Shown here piece after piece: positions 1-12,159 of a stretch of DNA of 64,000 nt. The DNA is from Pomphorhynchus laevis. Taxonomy: Eukaryota; Acanthocephala; Palaeacanthocephala; Echinorhynchida; Pomphorhynchidae. Made by a program: the position numbers and the translations under genes. The stretch spans positions 24,648 to 88,647 of the forward strand of contig WNNJ02002922.1 of NCBI GenBank assembly GCA_012934845.2, written 5' to 3'. Below the pieces are notes generated by a model. The model had not been told where the DNA came from. It worked only from the letters and a program-made list of their open reading frames with translations, and ran no database searches. Positions within the stretch are counted from its first letter, which is position 1. Every line of letters starts with the position of its first letter.

Positions 1-1016
1 ATTAATAGATAATATATCATTTATTAGAATCAAGCTTGCAGATCATCAGTAAGAACTGATATGTTATCAGATTTCGGTCCCTATTGGTTCAGCAATCATC
101 AGAGGCATGTATATTCACCTATTATGTCATTTATAATAATTATCATATGTAATTATAATGTGTATATTTACATTATATATAATATTTTATATTATATTTA
201 TTAGTAAATCAAATCACTTAACTGATACTTCATTAAAATTTAATACTGGAAATATTTGTTTTATTTGGGTGGACCTAAAATTTATTCCGTCTGCATTTGC
301 CACATAAAATAAATTATATTCTAGTCTTACAAAAAATTTTTATCAACCGATTAATTAAAATTGATTTAAAATGATATTTAAAAATGATTACAAAATGGTA
401 ATAAATGGATATAAAATATAAATGATTATAAAAAGATGTTCATATTTCATAAACTACACAATTACTTTATAATTACATATATATTCAAAAAAACAAGCGA
501 TTTATTCTTGAGCTATTAACAGTGTGAATTTAAATTATTATATACAATAGTAACCCAAACATCAAAATCTAATATTGGAAACAAAGAATGTGCACATCCA
601 AATATTGATGTTAAAGCCCATTAACATGACAATTATTTTTTTATCCGAAATTGAGACATTTAAATATACAATTTACTTGACGAATAATATTAAAACAGCG
701 AGTTACTACGTTATATTTATAACTATTAATTAGTAAATCAAATCACTTAACTGAAACTAAATATTCTGCGATACAAATAAATTTTAAATTCGAAATATCA
801 TTGTCGTAAAAAATAAATTCCATAACTGTATTTTTATAAACCGATTTAGAATAAAAAATGAAAGTCATTTCGAGGAACTACTATGTTACCATGTCGGCCC
901 TGTTCTTCAACACAAATCTTAACCCGTACTGTGTGTTTGACATATGTGACTTGTTAAAAGGAGAAGATTCGAAAAACAACAAAAAAGTTGTCCGATAAAT
1001 TATATATCGTATAAAA
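1..1016. repeat. Left arm of a ~1 kb inverted repeat
   Basis: This stretch is the reverse complement of 30645-31698, with only scattered substitutions (roughly 2-3% by eye) and small indels. The match stops abruptly near 1016. The outer limit is cut by the window edge. It holds no credible gene; the 74-residue ORF at 881-1105 on the minus strand is AT-rich chance. Inside are two copies of TAGTAAATCAAATCACTTAA (near 204 and 731), a motif related to the end motif of the Penelope-type terminal repeats seen elsewhere in the window. It therefore looks like a block of tandem terminal repeats rather than a classical transposon inverted terminus. Confidence 0.8.
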
Positions 1017-1767
1017 TACGTAAACTCAGTTATCTGATTCGATTTATTAAGCATTGCATTCTTCAAAATAGACGTAATTAAGATTGTCCAATAACAAACA
1101 GTCACTAAATTTCAACATAATTGCGTTGCACGATATGCTAACGTGTGATCAAACAAAAATATGCATTCGAAAGCTTGACGTTATCAATTTGGTCTCATGG
1201 TAATCAGGATTAGTGGATTATAAATTACACTTGGGTTTGTAAATGTCCCTGCTAATGGATAAGTGTCTATTTGTATACGCATTGATTCACTGACAATCAC
1301 CATTTGTTGATTGCAAAATACACCTGATTTATGGAATTATTCCTCCTTATAGATAAATAGATATACTTTTAATTCACACTTAATTTCTTTATTTGTACTT
1401 AATATAAATGGAATATTTCCACGAATTTAATGTTTATATTTATAATTTAAACTAATTAAATTTTGACTAATTCAAGCTATCTTGATAAAACAACTACTTA
1501 CACACCTCGTAATCGGAAATCAGCTAATTACAGTGTAATTACAATCATTCGAACAAATTACCTAATTACAATCAACTTACAAGCGGAATCGCGACACTAA
1601 TTGCTTTGCCTAGGAACCATCTGAGTTTATTGCACTAATTACAATCACTCGGTAATACTTTATCTGTTAAGTTCATACAAGATTAATATATACAATAAAG
1701 TTCTTACAATATAATATTCAATTAGTATCCAACAGCTTGAACACACAATTATTATTGCATTCTCTCA
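1017..1767. other. AT-rich spacer, no gene seen
   Basis: No coding or RNA gene is recognised. The first bases (about 1014-1040) carry a Penelope-type end motif, AAATACGTAAACTCAGTTAT, in + orientation. The right part may be the 5' untranslated region of the RLE element that follows. Confidence 0.5.
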
Positions 1768-3976
1768 ATGACTAAAGGAGTGCCATCAGATTAAAACAAA
1801 TGCTGTAACTGTAATTCTGGAAGTGCAAAGTGTGTAAGATGCGTATGTGCACGGTCTGGTCGAACTTGCTTTAATTGTAATGCACGTAACTGCTGTAACA
1901 GGGATTATGTTCAACCCAACCCTAAAGGTGAACCTAGCCTGGACTTAGGAACTAAACATCAGGATCGTATCAACAGCATAGATCTATCTACTCTAAATGC
2001 AAGAATACAAAATACACCGAATGATACTTCGATCAGAACAAATGATAAAGTCACGGAGACCGAGGCTGGGTTACGACAACAATTTATGAATGAACATTCA
2101 ATGGATAAATCAACGACAGAAGTGTCAACTGAATTTGCTTCACTGGAACAGATATATTGTGAGGTTATACATTGGATCCCTAACCTGATGACATTACCTC
2201 AATGTAATGCTAGCAAAGAGTTCATCAAGCTTATATCTGATTGTATATGGAAATTTAACACGGATAAAAAAGGTGTAAATGATCCTTTAAAGGAAATGGC
2301 TATATTATGCCACTTTATCCTCCAGAGAATAAAGAGTCGGGTTCATCTAATGAGAAAAACTCTAGAGCGTAGATTACAAATGTGGAAGTGCGATGATGTT
2401 TACAATCTTTTATGCGAGGCAAGATTTGCACATAGATTAATAATGGAGGGCGTGAAAAGTTGCAAAACCAATGATAATGCACAGGTGACGAAAATAACTA
2501 TTAACTTGATAAAGAATGGTATGATTATGAAAGATGCACGAGCATTAAAAGACACCCCTCGAAGTATCTTATCTCTAAGTTCTATGACAGGAGGAAAGTC
2601 AGTACTTTCAGAACTGCTGCAGGAGATGCATCTGAGTCCGTCGAATGTGAACGAGGGGTTGCTATTATCAGAGAATATCGGCGGGTATAAGGAGCATCAT
2701 CACATGCGTTTATTTAATATCGAACCGGAGGATGTTATATTTGCTGCCAAAAAAGCCAAAGGATCAGCAGGCCCATCTGGTATGGACGCTTGTAACTGGT
2801 ACAAGCATCTCCTTACGGAACATTGTCATGAATCCAGCAGACTTACCTCGTTAATATGTGACTTTGCAATTAAAATAGCAACGAAAACTGTAGATCCGCT
2901 GAAACTCATTGCATATACAGCATGCAGACTAATACCAGTAGACAAGGATCCAGGTGTTAGACCTATTGGGATAGGCGAGGTTCTACGAAGAATTGTAGAA
3001 AGAGTAGTAATGAAGCACGTAAGGGAGGATATCATGTCGGTTTGCATGGATACACAATTTTGTGCCGGGCAACGAAGCGGAATTGAATCAGCGATACACT
3101 CTGCTCGTCATGCTTTCAGAGAAGACAATAGTAGATGCATACTTCTGATAGATGCTAAAAATGCATTTAATAATCTGAATCGAAAAATTGCTCTTCAAAA
3201 TATGAAGCATTTATGTCCTTCGTTAAATTGTATTTTGAAAAATACGTATGTAGTACCTTCCCAGTTAATCTTGAGTGATATCACATTGTTGTCCTCGGAG
3301 GGGTTTACGCAAGGGGCTCCTTTATCGATGGCAGCATTTGCCATTTCTATTTTACCTCTAATACATAAATTGCAAAGGGTTGCACTAGCTGCAACCCATA
3401 AATGGTATGCAGATGACGGTGCATGTGTTGGAATGATAGATGAGATAACACGTGTCTGGGAAACATAAAAAGCTAAAGGGCCAATATTCGGATATTATGT
3501 CAATCCTGCCAAGTCTACTATACTTTTAAAGGACGGAATCGTTGTAGAGAACGAAAATATATTAAACATAGACAAAGTTCAAATGAAATATGACAGTGTG
3601 AGATATCTCGGTAGCTGTATTGGAAATTCAGAATTCGTGGAAAATAAATGCTGTGAATGTGCTAACGTATGGGTGGAGGAAATGAATAAGCTTAATAAAG
3701 TAGTTGATTACGAGGCCTTTGCGGGATACATTTTACTTACAAGGGCTTTGCAACACAGACAGATTCACCTTATTCGAACCTGCAAAACAGAATCGAACTG
3801 GTTTGTGCATTATCGTTCGTTATTATTTGAGAAGTTACTGCATAGGATGTTGGGCATGCATATTGACGACAAAGAAATGGAGAAGATTTTAACACTTCCG
3901 AATCATCACGGAGGCCTGGGAATCCGGGATATTACATGCACTTTAACCGATGAATACATAAACTTCCTCAGGATTT
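1768..3976 (+). pseudogene. RLE family 1 copy 1: Cys-rich N-terminus and reverse transcriptase
   Basis: The reverse transcriptase copies element RNA into DNA at the nicked target. From the ATG at 2086 the reading frame is open for 460 codons. RT blocks seen in order are GPSGMDACNWY (around residue 227), GVRPIGIGEVLRRI (around 290), LLIDAKNAFNNLNR (around 355), EGFTQGAPLSM (around 405) and the catalytic WYADDGA (around 440). The frame resumes after one stop at 3466 and runs through the thumb (YLGSCIG, then RALQHRQIHLIRTC). The upstream Cys-rich segment from 1768 is in the same frame, so 2086 is an internal Met rather than the true start. The copy is a pseudogene with an early stop and a mid-RT stop. 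Confidence 0.8.
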
Positions 3977-4918
3977 GTGAGCCAGCAATGGACGGTCATT
4001 ATGGAGGAGTTGCAATCTTTGCAAAAGGCCGTAATTGCGTCAATCAGAAAAGAGAAGGAATATCGGGTAATGAATGTAAAAAAGGAGGTGATCGTTTCCT
4101 CAAGAATGAATTTAGAGACAGTCATGCGAAATGCAAGTGTCATCGGAGCATCATCATGGATCAGCCCACACAATGACATGAGAGAGCTATTCCTAAACTC
4201 TACTGAGTTCCATGATGCGCTGGCTGCAAGGTATAATTGGAATCACGCTTCTGTTGAGAAGGATTGTCAATGTGGAGTTCCTTTTACGGTCTCGCATGTC
4301 TGGTCATGCAAGAGTATGGGTTCCACTTTTATCCGACACAATGCCGTGGTAAATGCGTTCGCACAGCTACTTGGATCCACATGTCATAATGTTATAAAAG
4401 AGCCTACGTTACATCCAGTAACAGACAATATCCTATTTGAAAAGACAATAACAACAAGAGACAGAAATGCGAGAGCTGATATAAGCTGCTCTGGACTTTA
4501 TGGGCACATTACGGAGAGATCCTTCTTGGATATATATCTATATCTATATATATAATGTACAATTCACTTGCTCCGTCTTATGTTTGGTCTAGAAATGAAT
4601 GCCCATTTGATTATCACGAGTGCAGAAAAGTCGCAAAGTACGAAGAGCGAATCAGATTAGTCGAGAATGCAAATTTCTCGCCGATAATTATCTCAACGGT
4701 TAGAGGTTTTGGAAAGACAACTGATAAATTATTAAAACGTATTGCCCAGAAAAAAAAGTAAGAATAAAAATGACCAATATGCCCAAATTATTCGCAGATC
4801 TCGGAATATGATATCCATTGTAATCGCGAAGACGGTTTCGATGACAATAAGGGAAAAATTATTTGTCAGACGATACTCATATACTTTACGCGCAGATATT
4901 AATACTACGAATAATTGA
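3977..4918 (+). pseudogene. RLE family 1 copy 1: zinc knuckle and restriction-like endonuclease
   Basis: This is the endonuclease end of the element above, shifted into a second frame. Visible are CQCGVPFTVSHVWSC (zinc knuckle), FIRHNAVVNAF (RHN motif), an E-P pair, then ARADI and FLDI, which match the E...D...D spacing of RLE nucleases. The conserved tail is IRLVENANFSPIIIST, followed after an A-run frame change by IRRSRNMISIVIAKTVSMTI. The nuclease would nick the target DNA to prime reverse transcription. The same tail recurs in at least four other places in the window, which supports the family call. Confidence 0.75.
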
Positions 4919-5099
4919 TATAATGAAGAAACAACTTAGCGAGAGTAATTTCAAAGTCTGAACAAAAAAAACAATTTCACGGGATCCGTTTGAAGATTTA
5001 CTTGTTCATAGGCTTATTTGAGGGGACTAGATTTGTAAATAATTTTTGAAAAAATTATTATTAAAAAAACCTTTTTCGGTTACCCAAGTGCACGAAATC
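4919..5099. other. Spacer / 3' untranslated region between two RLE copies
   Basis: AT-rich sequence after the stop of copy 1. No gene is seen. Confidence 0.5.
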
Positions 5100-5609
5100 T
5101 AATTTGTTCATTAATGAACTTCCTATAATCTGTGAAAACGCTGCCTCACACACCATTTCTTTCATGTTTGGTATCGTGATAAGTCAGTTGATATTGCAAC
5201 GCATGAACAAATCACCAGTAAAGAAACTGAACGCGATTTTATCGAAACGCATTAACATCTGACGATGTGGCAACATTAATATTCTGCTCGAAGAAGCCAG
5301 ATTCCTGCAACATATTAGCATGCAAAGGAATCATCCTAACTCAAATATGAGTCAAATATGGTGCGCTACCCATAGATTATTCAACAATGTGACACCACGA
5401 TACCTTGCATACTCTTCCACACGCATTTTATTTTCTCCAAGAAGGACTTCCTTCGATATGGCACGACATGGTACGTGACTCTTTTGCACAAAATCTCACC
5501 GATATCTGCAACAATGTTCAAATTGAATCAATTCTGAGCCCAATTAATCCGGAGGTTTGCTTTATCAACAGCGCCACAACAAATGATAGAAATGCAAGAA
5601 TCAGCATTA
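5100..5609 (+). mobile_element. RLE family 1, copy 2, left part
   Basis: This is a 5'-truncated second RLE copy. The translation contains HAFYFLQEGLPSIWHDMVRD and NVQIESILSP, which align with the zinc-knuckle/RHN and E-P segments of copy 1. It ends at NDRNARISI and the same domain continues at 8187, so the CR1-like LINE between 5610 and 8186 landed inside it. The 5' limit is soft; weak RT-thumb-like coding can be followed back to about 5100. Confidence 0.65.
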
Positions 5610-8186
5610 TGTATCGATCAGCGTCGTGTATCGATCTCCGTCAGTAAGTGCAGTCACTGATCAACTAAAACTTATTTTACAATCGGTATGTTCCTCCCCA
5701 CACTTTATTCTTTTGGGCGATTTTAATCTTCCACAATCTAGATGGTCAGACTATGTCTTTTCTGATGGTAGTTCCACGGAAAGAGAAATATCTGAGTTCC
5801 TAGCTGAGGAACCCATGCTGATTCAGCACGTAAAGAACCAACTTGCTTAACTTCAAGATCGGATTCGGTACTTGATCTGGTATTTTCCAGATATGTAGGA
5901 GACATAATCAAAGTTGATCATCTCCCTCCTTTAGGAAGAAGTGACCACTGCTTGCTCTCCTTGACGGCTGTCCCTTATTCCAGATTCTGGTCACCTTGCT
6001 CAAAAACTTCCAAACGTCGTTGGTCGAAAGTGAGAAGAGAAGATGTTCTGAGAGTTTACAACCAATTCCCGTGTACTTTCATGAACACGGACAAGCTATC
6101 ATTGAATATGATCACTGATTACCTACATAAATTATCTGATATTCTTGCCGCTATGCGCGAATCCTCTTATGCTGCTAAGTCACTTGCATGGATAGATTTC
6201 AACGTCAGACAACTAATAAGTTCAAGAAATTGTTTATGGAAGTTTTAGCGTTCTGACTCTAGTTTCTCTGCCAGATATCAATATGTTCGAAATCTTTGTA
6301 CTAGAGTGAAAGCAATAAAACGATGTGCATTCGAATCGTCTATCGCTAACAATGTAACACGAAATCCAAAACTATTCTGGGCTTATGTTCGTCGCAACAG
6401 AACCCTTAACACAGAAATCAAGTATGTCCTTAATGCGGAGGGATGTATGATAACTTCTCAGAGTGGTATTGTGGAATGCCTTGCTACGTCTTTTTCGCTA
6501 CCGACAAATAATTCACATAGAGCTTCTATCACTTCGCATGGTGTAGCATTAGAGCAATCTTCGCGTTTTCTTCTAGTCACGATTAGTGAGATTGTAAGTC
6601 AGCTTGATCAGCTTGACCCATTTAGCTCTACTGGCCCTGATGACATTTCTCCGTTTCTCTTGAAGAATTTATCTAGATATTTGGCTCCTTCCCTTCTTGC
6701 TATTTTTGAGAACAGTTTGACCAGTGGATGTATTCCTGAAGTCTGGAAAACTGCCATCGTAGTTCCGATCCCAAAGAAATCCATTGCAATGGCTTGTACT
6801 GACTATAGACCAATCAGCCTGACTAGTTTTCTTTCTCTATGCAAAGTGCTTGAAAAGTTGTTCGCCACCCGGATCAGACATCACTTGAGGGAACTCGGAA
6901 TAATGTCGTCTTCTCAACCCGGTTTCCTCTCTGGTCGTTCCTGCTTATCAAATTTATTGACTTCACGCGAAATGTGGGTTGAGGCGGTCAGTCGCTGCTA
7001 ATCAATAAATGCGGTATTCATTGACTTTTCAAGGGCATTCGATCGGGTGCCGCATGAGAGCTTGGTAGCATTACTATTTAACTACGGCATTCCTGTAATG
7101 TTGTGTAAGTGGATTCAAGATTTCCTACGTAATCGATTCTTTAGGGTGAGAGTTGGCACCCATCTTTCCACTCCCAGACGCGTTTACTGTGGTGTTCCGC
7201 AGGGTACCGTACTAGGACCTCTGCTGTTTATTGTGTTCCTTAACGATTTGTTGCTGCGGATTCAGAGTCCCTGTCTTGATTTTGCTGACGACCTCAAACT
7301 ATGGTCTGTAGATGATATTGATCCGCTTGGCATTTCCCTGCAGGAATACCTTAATGAAATATACTAATGGAGTGAGGCTACTGGTATGAAGATCAATGTT
7401 GACAAATGCAGCCACATGAAATTAGGAAGGCGTTGCGATGACCGTCGTTTTCGACTAGGAACTTCAATTCTTAATGTCGCCATGGAGTATAGGAATCTGG
7501 GTGTCATGGTGCATAGGACATTGAAATCCCGATCAAATCCAGAGTTTGCCTATAGCAAGGCTTTGCGAGCTATGTACTGCGTCAAAAATGCATTCAATCG
7601 TATTAATCCATACGTCTTCAAACGGCTTTACTGCGCTCTTGTTCGCCCACATATAGAGTACTGCGTGCAAGCAGTTTTCCATACACTAAGAAAGAGTTCA
7701 ATAGACTAGAGTCAATCCTTCGTAGAGGTTCTCGAATGTGTATGGATGGATCATATTCATATCGTGAGCGGCTTGAATTTCTAAAGATACCATCTTTGGG
7801 TCAGAGGCTATATTACCTAGACCTTGTTGCATTATGGCGAATGGTTAATGGGATAGATGGGTTTCCCTCGTGCTATGTTAAAGTTTGTTCTCAGACGCGT
7901 CGTGGCCACCCGTTGAAACTATTTAAGTTTCCCCACGGTAAAGTAGTGAGTTTGGCTAGGCTCTCACATCGAGCATTAAACGCCTGGAACACGTTGCTAG
8001 GAGAAATAGCATGTACCAAGGACTTCTCTCAATTTAAAGTTCAACTTCGTCAGTGGGTTAACGATCATGGCATTCCGGATGTATACAATATTATGTAACC
8101 GCTATTTACTTTTTTTCTTTTCTTTTTTTTCATATTTTCCTAGGTGATCAGTTGAAACATCCATTTGGCTATAACTTGTAATACTA
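5610..8186 (+). mobile_element. CR1-like LINE (Jockey superfamily), 5'-truncated, nested in RLE copy 2
   Basis: The encoded ORF2 begins inside the APE-type endonuclease (YRSPSVSAV, HFILLGDFNLPQSRW, then LGRSDHCLLSL). It continues through an RT with SSTGPDDISPFLL, DYRPISLTSF, FIDFSRAFDRVPHESL, CGVPQGTVLGPLLF and the catalytic LDFADDLKLW near 7280. The C-terminal domain follows (GVMVHRTLKSR, RRGSRM, then HRALNAWNTL) with a stop at 8096-8098. The 3' tail ends in short TAA/TAATAATAAT-like repeats, as CR1-group LINEs often do. The uninterrupted host reading ...ISIMCSGLYG... can be seen across the two borders, with ATGT at both junctions as a likely short target duplication. Confidence 0.85.
5611..8098 (+). 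pseudogene. ORF2 (endonuclease remnant + reverse transcriptase) of the CR1-like LINE
   Basis: The translation covers the C-terminal half of the APE endonuclease, the RT and the RT-distal domain. It is interrupted by about five or six changes: a frame change near 5830-5850, stops ending at 6248, 7001 and 7367, and a break near 7709 before the final 120-codon piece (7736-8098). The endonuclease N-terminus is absent, so the insertion was truncated at birth. A related but more diverged fragment of this family lies at 42660-43078 on the minus strand. Confidence 0.8.
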
Positions 8187-8657
8187 ATAATAATGTGTTC
8201 TGGCCTATATGGTGACAACACAGAGCGTACTTTTCTTAATATATGCGTTTTTAACGGCCATGCTCAGTCAAATACTTCATGGAGTATAAGTTCCTGCTTT
8301 GAATCTTACTCGTCGCGAAACAGGAGCAAGTATCTTGAGAGAATACGAGAAGTCGAGCGGATTTATTTTATTCTTGTTATCCTCACATGTTACGGTAGAA
8401 ACGGCAAATAGTGTAAAACACTATTCCAAAATATATCAGCTGAAAAGTCTCGAAAACATGGAACTTTGTACGCGGATGAATTTCGAAAACTACGATCTCA
8501 CATCGGGATGTTTCTCGTAATGATGTTTTCGCGCTGCATCCGCGCTCCACGATCTGCGATTAATCGTCCTTGTGGAATATCATACCAACGAGTCAAAAGT
8601 GCAGCGAAGGGGGATTTGAGGAGCCTGCTTATGACGAGCGCGAATCGGAGGTGGTAA
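8187..8657 (+). mobile_element. RLE family 1, copy 2, right part
   Basis: This continues the RLE domain interrupted at 5609: SGLYGDNTERTFLNICVFNG matches the same position in copies 1 and 3. It is followed by KYLERIREVERIYFILVIL and, after frame changes, by FRKLRSHIGMFLVMMFSRCI and a C-terminal tail ending at 8657. It is decayed and non-functional. Confidence 0.7.
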
Positions 8658-9215
8658 TGATGAGGTAGTGTAATATTTTACCGGTGGTTCTGTATGTTTG
8701 ATTTTCATGAACCTCTAATTTTATATACATGTTGTGAGACTAAAAAATTATAATTATTATTAATATATTAATGCTCGCCAATTTTAAATTCATTTTAAAA
8801 TAGAATGCTCGTCGATTTTAAATTTATAGTGGCACAAAGAACAATGTTTCATGCGATAAATACGAAATAGTTTGATATCCCTCAACAAGGGTTAAAACCA
8901 TTGTCTTGGTTATAGCAAATTACTTACAGTTAATACAACTCTTTCGACGTAAAAAAGTTTGAGAGATAATACATACAACGAATTTAGTCATTAAAAAATC
9001 ACATATGCTATATTCGGATAATATACAATAATACACACAGAACACAGAGCGATGCTAATCTATAAAAATGCCGCATTCGTAACAAAAATACATACTATTA
9101 ACGACAAACTTACACCGCTATGAACAACTCGAGACCTACGGAAGTACCGAAGAGCGCGAACAACTCAGATACGAACCTGTTACAACTAATCTACAGGGGA
9201 TCTGACAGCTAGTAA
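8658..9215. other. AT-rich spacer, no gene seen
   Basis: No coding potential above background. Short ATTTTAAATT-type motifs repeat near 8779 and 8816. Nothing else is recognised. Confidence 0.5.
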
Positions 9216-10300
9216 ATGGCTCGTGGCAAACTAGGATCTGTGCTAAAGTGTTGTACATGTAACGGCTAGGCTATCAAATGCAAGGGTTGTAAGTGTGCAA
9301 GGGAAAAAGACCATGCATTAACTGTTCTGCCCCTGAATGTTGCAATAGGTTTGAGAGCGTTCCGCAAACTACAACAGATGCTGACTCAATACGCAATAAT
9401 GTTATAGGTGAGGAAATGTAGATATCTACAACAAAAACAAATCTGAAAGTTTAAAGGATTAATCAGTGCGCTTTATCGATTAAACCAGTTAACGGGGAGG
9501 TCAATAGAAAACACACATTACTCGGGGCGCGTTATTGTGGTTATCAGTATATCCGTCACATGACAAAAATACAAGGCTAAGCAATGATAAGTTCCCTGAT
9601 GTCATAGCTGCAAGATACGGATTGCTTTCCAAAAACGCACCGATACACTGTCAGTGCGACATGCAAAACTCGCTTACACACTCGCTCTTATGTCCTCTAG
9701 GCGGACATCCATCAATGCGACATTATGGTTCAAGATATCTTTGCCAATACACTCCCTGAGATATGCTCATCTGTACAGGTCGAGCAAGGACTTAGGTCCG
9801 TTTCCGCATATGTCATATTTGAGCAGCCGACCACGACTACTGACAAAGATGCGAGATTAGATATTATATGTAATGGACTATTTGGCGATAGGACGGAGCA
9901 CACTCTAAGTGATGTTTGCATTTTTAATGCGTTCGCATCATCCAACTCTTCAAGGAATCCCGAATCATGTTTAAAATATTACGAATGCCGTACAAAGAAT
10001 AAATATATCGAAGTCACGGAAATCGAACGTGCATCCTTAATTCCTGCCATACTCTCAAACTCCGGCGGTGCTAGCAAGCAAACTTAGAGCTTTTTAAAAC
10101 GGATTGCAAAAATTAAGAATGAAAGTACACAGACAATATATTTGGACGTTATTTCAACATTACGTTCCAGAATAGGAATCCGTCATGCAAGGATGATATC
10201 GCGATGCATTAGGAGATCTAGTTCCGCATTTCATCGTTCGGAGAGTCCTCCATCAAATCATCTGGAAGCTCCAAATTGATGTTTTACTTTTAACCCAGCT
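9216..10300 (+). mobile_element. RLE family 1, copy 3, internally deleted (RT missing)
   Basis: The ATG at 9216 opens a Cys-rich N-terminus equivalent to copy 1 (CCTCNG, then CKGCKCARG and CSAPECCNR across small breaks). Within about 300 bases the sequence jumps to the zinc knuckle CQCDMQNSLTHSLLC (near 9650) and the endonuclease (MRHYG, VQVEQGLRSV, ARLDIICNGLFGD, LSDVCIFNAFASS). The whole RT is absent. The tail (KYIEVTEIERASLIPAIL, then IRHARMISRCIRRS) reaches about 10280. There is a stop in the N-terminus and a frame change near 9725. Confidence 0.75.
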
Positions 10301-11280
10301 GTTGCCCATTAGGGGATATTTTACGATTACGTGTTTTATTTTATTTTGATTTATAATAAATCGTAATTATTAAAAAATATATTAATAGTTTTTTAATATT
10401 AATTTTTAATATATCTTTTACAATTCAAAAACAAATTATATTAGTTAGATACTTTGTATTTTGTCACTTATTGAACGTGCTCTTTTTAGACATAGAAGAA
10501 CTGCTTCTCTATTTTTTAAATATTAAAAATAATATTCTTTTATAAATATTATTATTTCTTAATATAATTCAAAGTAACATCGCAGAAAACATCTGAGGAA
10601 ACTCTTCAAATATAGGTGACATTATTCTCACCAAGAATATTATTATTACATACAAAAACTTATTTCTTTTAATAATTAGTTATTAATAAAATACAACATT
10701 TAATGTGCTCTCAAATGAGCCCACAAAAATGATAATTGTTAAGAAAATCAAGATATTTTCAAACTTGAGAACCTGGACTCATTATAAGTTGGATCACAAC
10801 TTATAATGAGTTACAAGATGATCCATTATTGTACAATGGATCAGTGATTTGCTGATAAGATTTTTGTTTTTTGATGTTTCATATTTTATATAAATCATAA
10901 ACAGAATTGGCTATAATATAAAAGGGATATAACTTCATCGGAACGGCTAGCGAATAAGGTAAGTACTTATTTTCCCATTCTTCTAAAACGGCGTATATAT
11001 TATGTTCAACCTTATACGTGACTAAATTTCTAACAAGTTGATAACTGTTTTATTACGAGGAAATCCATATAACAGTTATTAGTTTTAATAAAAATTGCAT
11101 TTTTTCTTCCTTTATTTCCGCTTTTAGACACGTAAACCTCATTCTCTCCGTTTACCATTTTATGTATTGCTGAGACTTTTCGTGGAAATAAATTATTTAT
11201 TCATTAGCTAAGAATACTCTATGTCGCTGTAGATAATCTGCTGAAAGTGTATATAGAAATAGCGTATTTAAAATCTTTTG
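10301..11280. other. AT-rich region with two adjacent hairpins
   Basis: No gene is seen. A perfect 14-bp hairpin (10777-10790 with 10798-10811, 7-base loop) is followed 8 bases later by an 8-bp hairpin (10820-10827 with 10835-10842). Function is unknown. Confidence 0.6.
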
Positions 11281-11289
11281 GTTATTAAA

Positions 11290-12115
11290 ACTTACAATTA
11301 TTTCTGTCAGTTCCAGAATATTCCTTTCAGTTTCAGATTATTCCTGTCAGTTCCAGATTATTCTTGTCAGTTCCATATTATTCCTGTCAGTTCTAGCTTA
11401 TTCCTTTCAGTGCCAGATTATTCCTGTCAGTTCCAGATTATTCCTGTCAGTTCCAGATTATTCCTGTCAGTTCCAGATTATTCCTGTCAGTTCCAGATTA
11501 TTCCTGTCAGTTCCAGATTATTCCTGTCAGTTCCAGATTATTCCTGTCATTTCCAGATTATTCCTGTAAGTTCCAGATTATTCATTTCAGTTCCAGATTA
11601 TTCCTGTCAGTTCCAGATTATTCCTGTCAGTTCCAGATTATTCCTGTCAGTTCCAGATTATTCCTGTCAGTTCCAGATTATTCCTGTCAGTTCCAGATTA
11701 TTCCTGTCAGTTCCAGATTATTCCTGTCAGTTCCAGATTATTCCTGTCAGTTCCAGATTATTCCTGTCAGTTCCAGATTATTCCTGTCAGTTCCAGATTA
11801 TTCCTGTCAGTTCCAGATTATTCCTGTCAATTCCAGATTATTCCTGTCAGTTCCAGATTATTCCTGCCAGTTCCAGATTATTCCTGTCAATTCCAGATTA
11901 TTCCTGTCAGTTCCAGATTATTCCTGTCAGTTCCAGATTATTCCTGTCAGTTCCAGATTATTCCTGTCAGTTCCAGATTATTCCTGTCAGTTCCAGATTA
12001 TTCCTGTCAGTTCCAGATTATTCCTGTCAGTTCCAGATTATTCCTGGCAGTTCCAAATTATTCCTGTCAATTCCAAATTATTCCTATCAGTTCCAGATTA
12101 TTCCTGTCAGTTCAG
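11290..12115. repeat. 20-bp tandem array upstream of LINE copy A
   Basis: About 41 head-to-tail units of TTCCTGTCAGTTCCAGATTA. Because 20 is not a multiple of 3 and the unit has no stop in one strand, the array produces a 291-codon ORF (11278-12153) with a 20-residue repeat; this is a by-product and not a gene. Units in the middle are nearly identical and edge units diverge. A second array of the same unit precedes LINE copy B (21660-22255), so the array belongs to the 5' region of that LINE. Confidence 0.9.
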
Positions 12116-12159
12116 CTCGCTACGCTCGCGGATTGAGCCGAATCTCTCGATAAAAGGTC

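Larger units (their letters stand above)
1768..4918 (+). mobile_element. RLE-type non-LTR retrotransposon, family 1, copy 1
   Basis: This is the most complete of the family 1 copies. Reading + from the ATG at 1768 it has a Cys-rich N-terminus (Cys pairs such as CCNCN, CVRCVC, CFNCNARNCC), then a reverse transcriptase, a CxC...H....C knuckle, and a restriction-like endonuclease-type C-terminus. The order (N-terminal zinc motifs, RT, zinc knuckle, RLE with RHN and a later D-D/E pattern) is that of R2-superclade LINEs. The exact clade is not assigned. The last coding codons end at a TGA at 4916-4918. The copy is dead: in-frame stops at codon 9 and at 3466-3468, and frame changes near 3975, in a TA-rich run near 4540, and in an A-run near 4750. 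Confidence 0.8.

Noticed and set aside
881-1105. 74-codon minus-strand ORF
   Set aside because: AT-rich, mostly within the inverted repeat arm, and not conserved in the other arm as a frame.
11278-12153. 291-codon ORF with a 20-residue repeat
   Set aside because: It is the translation of a 20-bp tandem DNA array that lacks stops in this strand; unit conservation is at DNA level and the other frames are also open.
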